A stretch of DNA of 64,000 bases from Dehalococcoidia bacterium (GTDB taxonomy: Bacteria > Chloroflexota > Dehalococcoidia > SZUA-161), in the NCBI GenBank assembly GCA_030619685.1, contig JAUXAX010000004.1, positions 1 to 64,000 of the forward strand, written 5' to 3'. The position numbers and the translations under genes are program-made. The notes under the pieces were generated by a model. That model was not told the DNA's origin. It made no database searches and saw only the letters and a list, made by a program, of their open reading frames with translations. Positions 49,456 through 57,626 of this stretch are shown here, in pieces. Position 1 is the stretch's first letter. Every line of letters starts with the position of its first letter.

Positions 49456-50058
49456 TTATGCCGATTTTGCCTTCCTGATTGCATTGACAAGATAAACACC
49501 CAGAAATGAAAGGTCCTCCGTGGGCAGATAGTTCTCAGCAGCAGCATCGAAGACGACGTTGACCGAGGAAGGTATCCCCTCCTCACCCTGGTAGAATATG
49601 CAGGCCATGGGGATCTTGGGAAGGGCCATGAATTTGAAGGCAGCGTCGCCGGTGCGGGTCATCGGGATGCCCCCCAAAGCCTCACCAGCCTTCTTGAATG
49701 CCTCAACGTCCTCGCCGAAGGCGCGGAGCAGGGGATTTACCGCCATTTGAATGAATCTACTCTCGAAGAGGGATGCGCCGGGAAGCTGTCGGTAAGCTAT
49801 CCACTCATCGGCCACAGAGACACCATTGGCCTGCAGCAGATAATGCAACAGGATTATCTCCAGCCACTGCGGCACTGGGGCTGAATTGCCTTCCTCAGCC
49901 ACCTTAACTTCGGGGTAATATACCAGGAAGACGCGATCAAAGAAGGGTATTCTGAATCTGCTGCCATCGTAATCCGTCCCGCTTTTCGAGGCGACGGCGT
50001 AGGGGGTAATGCCCTTCATCTCATCAAGAGCCTTTGCTAAGGCAGCATCGTAAGCCAT
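49456..50058 (-). CDS. DUF3786 protein
   Basis: The 200-residue soluble protein resembles DUF3786. It has an N-terminal helix (AALAKALDEMKGI), then FRIPFFDRVFLVYYPEVKV, a conserved PQWLEIILLHYLLQA helix (about residues 63-77), and DEWIAYRQLPGASLFESRF (about 84-102). PTEDLSFLGVYLVNAI is near the end. DUF3786 proteins are found mainly in anaerobes and have no proven function. It is convergent with the SRPBCC gene (20 bases between stops) and divergent from the enoyl-CoA hydratase operon. Confidence 0.75.
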   Translation of the reverse strand: MAYDAALAKALDEMKGITPYAVASKSGTDYDGSRFRIPFFDRVFLVYYPEVKVAEEGNSAPVPQWLEIILLHYLLQANGVSVADEWIAYRQLPGASLFESRFIQMAVNPLLRAFGEDVEAFKKAGEALGGIPMTRTGDAAFKFMALPKIPMACIFYQGEEGIPSSVNVVFDAAAENYLPTEDLSFLGVYLVNAIRKAKSA

Positions 50059-50125
50059 CTTCGCTTCCCCTCCCCCAGTATATCGCCGTATAAAAACGAA
50101 GGCAAGCAGTCGTCAATACAGTTCC

Positions 50126-50154
50126 TTGACATAGCCTGGTGCGTCAGTTAAGAT
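50126..50154 (+). promoter_or_regulatory. Promoter for the acyl-CoA operon
   Basis: TTGACA (50126-50131), 17 bases, then TAAGAT (50149-50154). The start point near 50161 lies about 24 bases before the ATG of the first enoyl-CoA hydratase gene. Confidence 0.6.
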
Positions 50155-50184
50155 TTGCGCTGAGCCCCAGAGCAAGGAACGTCG

Positions 50185-50961
50185 ATGCCCCGTAAAACGA
50201 TAATCCACAGGAAGGAAGAGCAGGTCGTCTGGCTCACCCTCAATCGACCCCTTGCAGGCAATACCATAAACCTCGAATTGGCAAACGATCTCAGCGACGC
50301 CTGCCGCGAGATAAATCAGGACGAAGGGGTCAGAGCGGTCATCGTCACAGGAGCTGGCCAGACATTTTGCACAAGTGCTGACCTCGACGAACTCTCCTCC
50401 TCCACCTTAGATAAGCTGAGTCGAATGAACCAAGCCAGTTTGGCCTCAAGGGCAGTGGCCTCGATAAACTGTCCGGTGATCGCAGCCATCAATGGCGATG
50501 CCCTAGGCGCTGGCCTGGAGCTGGCACTGAGCTGTGACATCAGGATCGCATCGGAGAATGCTCGATTCGGCTTCCCCGAGACCTCCTACGGCCTCATCCC
50601 GGGTGGCGGAGGCACCCAGCGGCTGCCCAGGATCGTGGGCAAGGGGAAGGCCACGGAGATGATCCTCATCGCCGAGCCTATCGATGCCGCGGAGGCCTAC
50701 CGCGTAGGGCTGGTTACCAAGGTTGTACCCGGTGAAAGGCTTACCGAGGAGGCCGAGGAGATAGCGAAAAGGCTGGTCTCACGAGCGCCTATCGCGGTAA
50801 GATACGCCAAGGAAGCGGTAAACAAGGGTGTGGACATGACACTGGAGCAGGGGCTGAGGCTGGAAGCCGACCTTTCATTCCTGCTTCAGACAACCGAGGA
50901 CCGGGCAGAAGGCATCAAGGCTTTCCTAGAGAAAAGAACGGCGCACTTTAAGGGGGAATAG
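50185..50961 (+). CDS. Enoyl-CoA hydratase/isomerase family protein (first copy)
   Basis: The 258-residue crotonase-fold protein has the oxyanion segments FCTSADLDEL (about residues 62-71) and GDALGAGLELALSCDIRIA (about 104-122), and the second acidic residue in FPETSYGLIPGGGGTQRLPR (about 132-151). Glutamates sit at both hydratase catalytic positions, so it should hydrate a trans-2-enoyl-CoA. The C-terminal helix RFAKEAVNKG-type (here RYAKEAVNKG) is present. First gene of a four-gene operon with a paralogue, Sir2 and acyl-CoA ligase. Confidence 0.92.
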   Translation: MPRKTIIHRKEEQVVWLTLNRPLAGNTINLELANDLSDACREINQDEGVRAVIVTGAGQTFCTSADLDELSSSTLDKLSRMNQASLASRAVASINCPVIAAINGDALGAGLELALSCDIRIASENARFGFPETSYGLIPGGGGTQRLPRIVGKGKATEMILIAEPIDAAEAYRVGLVTKVVPGERLTEEAEEIAKRLVSRAPIAVRYAKEAVNKGVDMTLEQGLRLEADLSFLLQTTEDRAEGIKAFLEKRTAHFKGE

Positions 50962-50976
50962 CAACCGGTCGCCGCT

Positions 50977-51759
50977 ATGAGCGCCTTCGAAACCATCATC
51001 TACGAGAAAAAGGACGGCATCGCATACATTACCCTCAACCGTCCCCAGGCGTTGAACGCTGTTAACGTCAAGATGCGGGATGAGCTATACGAGGTGCTGC
51101 CCGCAATCGACGATGACCCCGAGGTGCTGCTGGCTATCCTCAAGGGCGCCGGGGGAAAGGGGTTCTCCGCCGGGGCCGATATCACTGAGTTTGGCACCGT
51201 TCCCTCCCAGGCCATCGGCCGCCAGGTGAGGTGGGAACGGGACCTCTGGGGGCAGTTCCTGAGCGTCTCCAAGCCTATCATTGTTGCTATCCACGGTTTC
51301 GCTCTGGGAGCAGGGGTGGAGATGTCTCTGTGCTGTGATATCAGGATTGCCTCCGAGGATGCAAGGTTCGGTCTGCCCGAGGTGGGAATAGGTATAGTCC
51401 CCACGGCCGGGGGCAGCCAAACCATGCCCAGACTGGTGCCGCTGGGTATGGCGGCAGCGCCTATACTCACCGGAGAGATCGTCAATGCTGCCGAAGCCCT
51501 CCGCATAGGACTAATCCATCGGGTAGTGCCGCGTGCCGACCTTATCCCCACCGCCGAGAGCATAGCGCATAAGATAATGTCCCGCGGTCAGATAGCTGTC
51601 AGGTTTGCCAAGGAGGCGATAAAGCGCGGCCTCGACCTCGCCCTGGACCAGGGCCTGGAGATGGAGAACAAGCTATTCGCTATGGTGCTCAACACAGAGG
51701 ACGCCAGGGAAGGAATCAGGGCTTTTCGGGAGGGCAGAAGCCCCCGGTTTACTAATTAG
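50977..51759 (+). CDS. Enoyl-CoA hydratase/isomerase family protein (second copy)
   Basis: The 260-residue paralogue has FSAGADITEF (about residues 63-72), GFALGAGVEMSLCCDIRIA (about 107-125) and LPEVGIGIVPTAGGSQTMPR (about 134-153). Both catalytic acid positions are glutamate. It is about as diverged from the first copy as typical paralogues of different chain-length or substrate preference. It starts 16 bases after the first copy. Tandem copies in front of an acyl-CoA ligase suggest consecutive steps in breaking down a branched, cyclic or unsaturated acid rather than plain beta-oxidation, which would also need thiolase and dehydrogenase genes. Confidence 0.92.
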   Translation: MSAFETIIYEKKDGIAYITLNRPQALNAVNVKMRDELYEVLPAIDDDPEVLLAILKGAGGKGFSAGADITEFGTVPSQAIGRQVRWERDLWGQFLSVSKPIIVAIHGFALGAGVEMSLCCDIRIASEDARFGLPEVGIGIVPTAGGSQTMPRLVPLGMAAAPILTGEIVNAAEALRIGLIHRVVPRADLIPTAESIAHKIMSRGQIAVRFAKEAIKRGLDLALDQGLEMENKLFAMVLNTEDAREGIRAFREGRSPRFTN

Positions 51760-51785
51760 GCAAAACGGGTAAAATAGGGGGGAAA

Positions 51786-52586
51786 GTGGACGAAACAGGC
51801 GGCAAAACGCAGGAAGAGCTCATCGATGAGCTTGCAGACCTCATCGTAGAATCGCAGCGGGTGGTGGTGTTCACCGGCGCGGGGATCAGCACCGAGTCAG
51901 GACTTCCCGACTTCAGGGGCCCCGATGGCCTCTGGACGAAACTCGACCCCGATGATTTCACCTATCAGAAGTATGTCAGCGACCCCGAGGCGAGAAAGAG
52001 GCTCTGGCAAATGCACAAAATCGTTGGTCTCAGCTGGAGCGATGTCCAACCCAACCCCGCCCACTACGCCGTCGCCGAGCTGGAGAAGCTGGGCAAGCTG
52101 GATTGCGTCATCACCCAGAACGTGGATGGGCTTCATCAAAAAGCAGGCAGCTCCGAAGATAAGGTCATCCAGCTCCACGGCAATATGCAGTGGGTGAAGT
52201 GCCTTTCCTGCGGCGACCGTCACCGCTATGAGGAGGTAGAAAAGTGGGTCAAGAGCGGTGTTGAGGATCCGGAGTGCGTTCAGTGCGGCGGCATCTTGAA
52301 ATCGGATGCCGTCTTCTTCGGCGAGCCAATGCCGGTGCAGGAGACTATGGAGGCTGAGAGGCGCTCCCGCACGTGCGACCTCTGTATCGTGATCGGGTCG
52401 TCGCTTGTGGTCTATCCCGCAGCGCTCATGCCTCAATTTGCCCTGAGTTCCGGCGCCAAGATTGCAATAATAAATGAGGGCGAAACTGGATTAGACGACG
52501 CTGCCCATATCCGCATCAGTGCAAAAGCTGGCGAGGTAATGTCGCAAGTATTGCAGCGAGTCAAGAAAAGGCTCGGCATCGACTAG
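51786..52586 (+). CDS. Sir2-family NAD-dependent protein deacylase
   Basis: The 266-residue sirtuin has the NAD motif FTGAGISTESGLPDFRGPDG (about residues 35-54), TQNVDGLHQKAG (about 114-125) and the catalytic histidine in QLHGNM (about 133-138). A four-cysteine zinc site is present (CLSC about 142-145, CVQC about 171-174), and C-terminal GSSLVVYPAALMP. It starts at a GTG after AGGGGGG and lies between the enoyl-CoA hydratases and the acyl-CoA ligase. The CobB precedent, reactivating acylated acyl-CoA synthetase, fits this position. Confidence 0.93.
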   Translation: MDETGGKTQEELIDELADLIVESQRVVVFTGAGISTESGLPDFRGPDGLWTKLDPDDFTYQKYVSDPEARKRLWQMHKIVGLSWSDVQPNPAHYAVAELEKLGKLDCVITQNVDGLHQKAGSSEDKVIQLHGNMQWVKCLSCGDRHRYEEVEKWVKSGVEDPECVQCGGILKSDAVFFGEPMPVQETMEAERRSRTCDLCIVIGSSLVVYPAALMPQFALSSGAKIAIINEGETGLDDAAHIRISAKAGEVMSQVLQRVKKRLGID

Positions 52587-52613
52587 TTAACCACTAAAAC
52601 GGGAGGTGAAGAG

Positions 52614-54182
52614 ATGAATACCACCGAGTTCCTCATGATAACCAGCTCCATCGTGCCTGATAGGCCAGCGATAACTTTCGAGGGCAAGAAGTATACCTAC
52701 GCAGAACTCAGCGAGCGGGTAAACAGATTAGCGAACGCCCTTGCTGGCCTTGGGGTACAGAAGGGCGAGATGGTGGCGATCTTACAGGTCAACTGCAATG
52801 AGTTTGTAGAGGCTTATAATGCCGTGGCAAAACTGGGTGCAATCTTCATCCCGCTGAATTTCCGGGCCAAGAGCGACGAGCTCGAATACATGATCAACAA
52901 CTGTGAGGCCAAAGTCCTACTTGTTGGCGAGCGCTACGTCGACATGGTGAACTCTATACGCCCCCAAATACCTCAGGTGAAGCATTTCATCTGCCTGGAG
53001 AGTAAACCAGAAGGTATGCTGAACTATGAGGAACTGCTGGCTTCAGCTCCTCCTGAAGAGGTATTCACCGAGATCGATGATGACGACGTCACCATATTGA
53101 TGTACACAGCAGGGACCACCGGCCGGCCCAAAGGGGTGCCTCTAACCCACAACAGCTTTTCGATGTATGTTCTGGGCAATGTAACCCCTGTCGACCTTGA
53201 GATAGAGGAGACCAATCTGCTCACCGTGCCGCTGTACCACGTCGCAGGAATCCAGGCTATGATGGCTGCTACCTACGGGGGCAGGACCCTGGCCATGATG
53301 AAGCAGTTTGAGGTGAAGGAGTGGATGAAGACAGTGCAGGAGGAGAAGGCCAATCGCGCGATGCTGGTGCCTACCATGCTCAAACAGGTTATCAACGAAC
53401 CCGACTTCGATAAATTCGACCTTTCCAGCCTCAAAGTCATAACCTACGGCGCTGCTCCGATGCCCTTCGAGGTAATAAAGAAGGCGATAGACGTCTTCCC
53501 TGGGGTCATGTTCATCAACGCCTTCGGCCAGACAGAGACTGCCTCCACCATAACCACCCTCGGGCCTGAGGACCACGTAATCACGGGTACTGACGAGGAG
53601 AAGGCCAAGAAGTTGAAAAGGCTGCAATCCTCTATTGGCAGGCCCATGGAGGACGTGGAGATCAAGATAGTGGACGAGCAGGGCAAAGAGGTGCCAATAG
53701 GCGAGGTGGGCGAGATCCTCGCCAAAGGGCCAAGGGTAATGAGCGGCTACTGGAAAGACGCCGAGAAGACGGCCAAGACGCTGACCGAGGATGGTTGGTT
53801 ACACACCGCCGATAAGGGATACGTGGACGAAGAGGGCTACATCTATCTGGCAGGACGTGGCGACGACATGATCATAAGGGGAGGGGAAAATATCTCGCCA
53901 GAAGAGGTAGAGGATGTACTCTACGCCCACCCGAAGATCGATGAGGCTGCGGTAATCGGCATCCCCGACCCGGACTGGGGACAGCAACCCAAGGCGATAG
54001 TGGTCCTCAAGAAGGGCGAGACGGCGACGCCGGACGAGATAACGGAGTTTTGCCGACAGAGGCTTTCCAGCTTCAAGCGGCCCCGCTACGTAGCCTTTGT
54101 CGATGAGCTGCCCTGCACCTCCACGGGCAAAGTGCTGAAGAGAGTGCTGCGGGAGCAATACGGGGAAGCAAAGAACTCCTGA
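52614..54182 (+). CDS. AMP-forming acyl-CoA ligase
   Basis: The 522-residue adenylate-forming enzyme activates a carboxylic acid to its CoA thioester through an acyl-AMP. Motif A3 is YTAGTTGRPKGVPLTH (about residues 164-179), A5 is INAFGQTETAS, A7 is WLHTADKGYVDEEGYIYLAG-like, and A10 is TSTGKVLKRVLRE (about 502-514), whose lysine is the catalytic residue acylated in homologues. The substrate may be a medium- or long-chain, branched or aromatic acid. Last gene of the operon; a terminator follows within 50 bases. Confidence 0.92.
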   Translation: MNTTEFLMITSSIVPDRPAITFEGKKYTYAELSERVNRLANALAGLGVQKGEMVAILQVNCNEFVEAYNAVAKLGAIFIPLNFRAKSDELEYMINNCEAKVLLVGERYVDMVNSIRPQIPQVKHFICLESKPEGMLNYEELLASAPPEEVFTEIDDDDVTILMYTAGTTGRPKGVPLTHNSFSMYVLGNVTPVDLEIEETNLLTVPLYHVAGIQAMMAATYGGRTLAMMKQFEVKEWMKTVQEEKANRAMLVPTMLKQVINEPDFDKFDLSSLKVITYGAAPMPFEVIKKAIDVFPGVMFINAFGQTETASTITTLGPEDHVITGTDEEKAKKLKRLQSSIGRPMEDVEIKIVDEQGKEVPIGEVGEILAKGPRVMSGYWKDAEKTAKTLTEDGWLHTADKGYVDEEGYIYLAGRGDDMIIRGGENISPEEVEDVLYAHPKIDEAAVIGIPDPDWGQQPKAIVVLKKGETATPDEITEFCRQRLSSFKRPRYVAFVDELPCTSTGKVLKRVLREQYGEAKNS

Positions 54183-54209
54183 GGGAGGGGGAAATTCACC
54201 CTCACCCGA

Positions 54210-54236
54210 CCTCTCCCGTCGAGGGAGAGGAGTTTT
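54210..54236 (+). terminator. Terminator of the acyl-CoA operon
   Basis: CCTCTCCC (54210-54217) and GGGAGAGG (54223-54230) form a perfect eight-base stem with a five-base loop, then AGTTTT. The hairpin lies between convergent genes and can serve both directions. Confidence 0.6.
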
Positions 54237-54257
54237 ATGCTAAGCCACTTCACGGTT

Positions 54258-55307
54258 TCAGGTTACGATAATCCTGCCTTTCGGCTCCGCCGTCACCTCG
54301 CCAATTATCGCTGCCTCATCTATGCCCTCTTTATGCATTCTCCCCAGCAACGATTCCGCCTCTGAAGCGGGCAGAGAAATCAGCAGCCCACCGGAAGTTT
54401 GAGGGTCGAAGAGAATGTCCGACATAGACTGAGGAATGCTATCGCCAAATTCGACCATGTTCAGGCGAAATTCCCTGTTTCTGTGCAGCCCGCCCGGGGT
54501 CATACCCATCTCGGCTAGCTCTTTCGCCTCGGGGAAGAAAGGAACATCAGAAGAGTGGATCGTCATGCCGACGTCCGTTCCCTCAATCATCTCGCAGGCA
54601 TGCCCCAGAAGTCCGAAGCCGGTCACATCGGTACAGGCGTGAACCTCCACGGTCACCATAAGCTCCGATGCTTTCCTGTTGAGGCTTACCATACACTTTA
54701 CAGATTTGGCAACCGCCGCCTCGTCCGCCACGCCTCCCTTCAAAGCAGTATTGATTATCCCTGTACCCAGCGGCTTAGTCAGTATAAGCCTATCGCCCAC
54801 TTTGGCCCCGGTATTCAGAACCACCTTCTGGGGATGGACAACCCCGGTGACGGAGAGCCCATACTTCAGTTCCTGGTCTTCCACGCTGTGCCCGCCCACC
54901 AGTGTCACACCCGCTTCGTGCAACTTATCCAGCCCCCCGGCCAGGATTTCCCTCAGAACAGACATGTCCATCGTCTTTACCGGGAAGCAGACGATGTTCA
55001 TGGCAGTCAGCGGCCGACCCCCCATGGCATACACGTCGCTCAAGGCGTTGGCAGCAGCAACCTGTCCGAAGGTATAGGGGTCATCGACGATCGGGGTAAA
55101 GAAGTCTAAGGTCTGGATGATTGCCAGATCGTCACTAAGTCTATACACACCAGCATCCTCTGCCCTCTCTATACCCGCTATCAGGTTTGGGGCAGAGATG
55201 AGAGGCAACCCTTGCAAAGCTTTGGCTAGGTCTCCCGGACCTATCTTGCAAGCTCAGCCTGCACCGTGGACGGTCTCGGTAAGACGCGGCCTCACCAAAT
55301 CACCCAT
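54258..55307 (-). CDS. selD: Selenide, water dikinase; predicted selenoprotein (in-frame UGA)
   Basis: SelD makes selenophosphate from selenide and ATP, the selenium donor for selenocysteine. The ATG at 55307 follows AAGGGAG and opens RLTETVHGAG-UGA-ACKIGPGDLAKAL. The UGA (55254-55256) lies exactly where the catalytic Cys17 of Escherichia coli SelD sits (HGAGCGCK) and is read as selenocysteine, codon 18 here, followed by the usual K-I-P region. Continuing without a break gives 349 residues, a normal length, with GGHSVEDQELKYGLSVTG-type and DVTGFGLLGHACEM motifs. A frame starting after the UGA would drop the catalytic loop. A SECIS-like stem-loop follows the UGA. Confidence 0.93.
55211..55253 (-). 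promoter_or_regulatory. Candidate bacterial SECIS element in selD
   Basis: Reading the minus strand after the UGA: one G, then CTTGCAAG (lower stem), A, TAGGTC (upper stem), loop CGGGA, GACCTA, an eight-base bulge, and TTTGCAAG closing the lower stem (seven Watson-Crick pairs and one G-U). The upper stem is a perfect six pairs with a G-rich five-base apical loop, in the size range bound by SelB just downstream of a UGA. Both stems lie inside coding sequence. Confidence 0.75.
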
Positions 55308-55408
55308 CTAACTCGCTCCCTTCAAATCTTGATTCATCGCCTTCATTCAGGCGAAGGCATTGCAAACGTAACCTAGTTCCCCAGCGGTGGTACCACCTTG
55401 TAAAGTTC

Positions 55409-56191
55409 TTATGGCAGCCCCATCATCCTTACTGTGAATTGGCTGACTGGACTGGCAAGGGTCAATCCTCCGTCCACGACAATCACCTGTCCCGTTATAT
55501 AGCCCGCTCCCGGGGAAGCCAGAAAGGCCGTGAGCTCGGCGATATCCTCGGGTTCACCATACCTGAGCGCCGGTATTTCCTTATCGAAATCCGGCGCAAA
55601 AAAGATCAGCATCTCACCCATTGGCGTTCTTATGACCCCAGGCGCAATCGCGTTGACCGTGATCCCTCGGTGCGCAACCTCAAGCGCCAATGATCTGGTG
55701 AGAGCAACTATCGCTCCCTTCGCAGCAGCGTAGTTGGCATTGAAAAACCCGCCTTGAAGTCCCTCAAACGATGAAATGTTGACTATTCTGTCACCTTCTT
55801 CCATAGACTTAACAACAGCTCTCGAAAAGAAGAACGTGCCATTGCAATGAACCTCAAACATCCTCAGCCATTCCTCTGTTGCCATATCGGCAACAAGACC
55901 CCACCCGGCGGTACCCGCGCAGTTAACCAGAATACCTACTTTCCCCAATTGTTCCTCTGTTTCCTCGACCGCGCGGCTTACCTGCTCCTCTTTGCTAACA
56001 TCGCAGTGAATCGCTAGAGCCCTGCCGTTTGAATCCTCGACTTCTTTAACCACCGCCTTCGCCCCTTCCAGGTTGATATCGACAAGGGATACCATTGCTC
56101 CTTCTGCCGCAAATTGCAGAGCGATGGCACGGCCAATGCCCGAAGAGGCCCCAGTTACCAGCGCGACTCTACCTGCTAATCTCCCCTGCAT
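55409..56191 (-). CDS. Short-chain dehydrogenase/reductase
   Basis: The 260-residue classical SDR has the cofactor motif [10 protein letters not shown] (about residues 13-22), NCAGTAG (about 90-96), the catalytic serine in NISSFEG, and YxxxK as YAAAKG (about 154-159). Asp after the second strand ([10 protein letters not shown]) indicates NAD rather than NADP. The ATG at 56191 follows GGGAGGGG; an upstream start is not supported. The C-terminus ([16 protein letters not shown]) fits the FabG-like group. Substrate unknown. It is followed on the same strand by no gene before selD and preceded by another SDR. Confidence 0.9.
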   Translation of the reverse strand: MQGRLAGRVALVTGASSGIGRAIALQFAAEGAMVSLVDINLEGAKAVVKEVEDSNGRALAIHCDVSKEEQVSRAVEETEEQLGKVGILVNCAGTAGWGLVADMATEEWLRMFEVHCNGTFFFSRAVVKSMEEGDRIVNISSFEGLQGGFFNANYAAAKGAIVALTRSLALEVAHRGITVNAIAPGVIRTPMGEMLIFFAPDFDKEIPALRYGEPEDIAELTAFLASPGAGYITGQVIVVDGGLTLASPVSQFTVRMMGLP

Positions 56192-56245
56192 CCTTTTCCC
56201 CTCCCTTCTCTGTTGATTTCCCTTCACAAGCCATCCCTTATACGG

Positions 56246-57034
56246 CTATTCGAAGTAGGGACGCAGTCTGAGCAATACAAACTTCCTAAAGAGTCCAGGA
56301 AGAGCGCCATGAAATCCAATGTAGACCTTGTCGCTAAAGGGCGTAACTGTCTCAAAACGCTCTTTTTCTATAGCTTCCCTGATACTCCTGGCGACTTTTG
56401 CCGGTGACATCCTACCCTGAGAACCGTAATACTCTCCCAGTTTGTTGACAGCGTTATCGAAGAGTCCCGTGCGTGTTCCTCCAGGTAACACCACGCCGAC
56501 GTGGATTCCCTTGTCCTTTAGCTCAAAGTATAGCGATTCCGAGAAAGCATTGAGAGCAGCCTTGCTTGCGGCGTAAGCAGTAGCTCCAGGCACAACCAAT
56601 TTGCTACCGGAGGAGGTTACATTTATTATCACACCTTTGCCTGCCCTTTGCATAATTGGAACGACAGCTTTGATAAGATAAACTGCTCCGTAAAAGTCAA
56701 CACACATCTGTCTGTCAAATTCGCCCTCAGACATCTCGTCAAAGAATTTCACTATCATTATGCCAGCATTGTTAACCAGAATATCGATGCGACCGTGGCG
56801 CTCATCTACAGCCTGGACCGTTTGCTTAACCTGTGCCTCATCACTTACGTCGCAGACTTCCGCCGTCGAAGCCGGTGCATACTTGCGAACTTCTTCCAGA
56901 ACCTCCGCCAGTTTGTCTTCCTTAATGTCTACCAATGCAACAGTGCAACCATGCCTTGCTAGCTCGATAGCAGTCTCCCTGCCGATACCGCTTGCTGCCC
57001 CGGTAATGACAGCTACTCTACCTTCTACATCCAT
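56246..57034 (-). CDS. Short-chain dehydrogenase/reductase
   Basis: The 262-residue SDR has TGAASGIGRE (about residues 11-20), LVDIKEDKL (about 34-42, NAD-type acid), NNAGIM (about 88-93), NVTSSGSK and YAASKA (about 153-158). The C-terminus is different from FabG: LPGGTRTGLFDNAVNK and then FHGALPGLFRKFVLLRLRPYF, a hydrophobic and basic tail that may touch membranes, as in retinol- and lipid-related SDRs. It lies 54 bases upstream of the other minus-strand SDR. Confidence 0.9.
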   Translation of the reverse strand: MDVEGRVAVITGAASGIGRETAIELARHGCTVALVDIKEDKLAEVLEEVRKYAPASTAEVCDVSDEAQVKQTVQAVDERHGRIDILVNNAGIMIVKFFDEMSEGEFDRQMCVDFYGAVYLIKAVVPIMQRAGKGVIINVTSSGSKLVVPGATAYAASKAALNAFSESLYFELKDKGIHVGVVLPGGTRTGLFDNAVNKLGEYYGSQGRMSPAKVARSIREAIEKERFETVTPFSDKVYIGFHGALPGLFRKFVLLRLRPYFE

Positions 57035-57097
57035 TTCCGAACCTCCCTAAGCTTTCCTTTGAGGCGCTCCTTCCAGATCCCCCACGAGATGGGGAAC

Positions 57098-57409
57098 TCA
57101 GCGCCCTCGTATGCGCCCAAAATACCCAGCCAGCAATACTGCGGCGATAAGTGCGCCTACAGCCACCATCAGAGCAGCACGGGTCAAGCCCCAGGCAAAT
57201 TCCCCTACCTCAAAGATAAGCGCGTAGCCGGCAAAGAAGTTGACCAGCCCCCAAATCACGTTGACCAGCGGGGACGATTCCCCCACACCGGGCGGCGAGG
57301 CGAAGGGACTTTGAAATCTCTTTCCAGTTATGCCGCTCACAAAATGGGGCACGCCGTTGGCCAGGAAGGTGCCAGCGAAAAAGTACGCCAGATAAGCATA
57401 CCACTCCAT
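57098..57409 (-). CDS. Small membrane protein of unknown function
   Basis: The 103-residue protein has three hydrophobic segments (about residues 4-24, 45-66 and 76-96) and the motif NGVPHFVSGITGKRFQSPFA (about 18-37) between the first and second. The HF.SG..G..F..PF....G...S..NV.WG..N pattern suggests a conserved small family known only as hypothetical. It lies just upstream of the SDR genes on the minus strand. Nothing indicates the function. Confidence 0.7.
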   Translation of the reverse strand: MEWYAYLAYFFAGTFLANGVPHFVSGITGKRFQSPFASPPGVGESSPLVNVIWGLVNFFAGYALIFEVGEFAWGLTRAALMVAVGALIAAVLLAGYFGRIRGR

Positions 57410-57568
57410 GTCTTCCCCCTAACTTACTCCAATGTAGTCAGATAAAGCGCTTCAGATATTTGCGTGCATTCTACTACCAAGTATCAGAGCGGTCAATCAT
57501 GATCTGGGCAACCAACGCAGATATGCAGAGCGACGTCACCAACATCTGCGGCACTCTGTAGACCCCCG

Positions 57569-57577
57569 TGATATAAT
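57569..57577 (+). promoter_or_regulatory. Extended -10 promoter for the plus-strand SDR gene
   Basis: TG (57569-57570) with TATAAT (57572-57577) forms a consensus extended -10; no clear -35. The start point would be near 57584, ahead of GAGGAGG and the ATG at 57627. Confidence 0.5.
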
Positions 57578-57626
57578 GTCGCGGTAGAATGTCGGAAGTT
57601 GACTCATTCTATGAGGAGGAGAAACC

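Noticed and set aside
54258..55217. selD as a normal gene starting at the first uninterrupted frame (TTG at 55217)
   Set aside because: This would remove the catalytic loop and has no ribosome-binding site; the UGA-readthrough start explains the sequence better.
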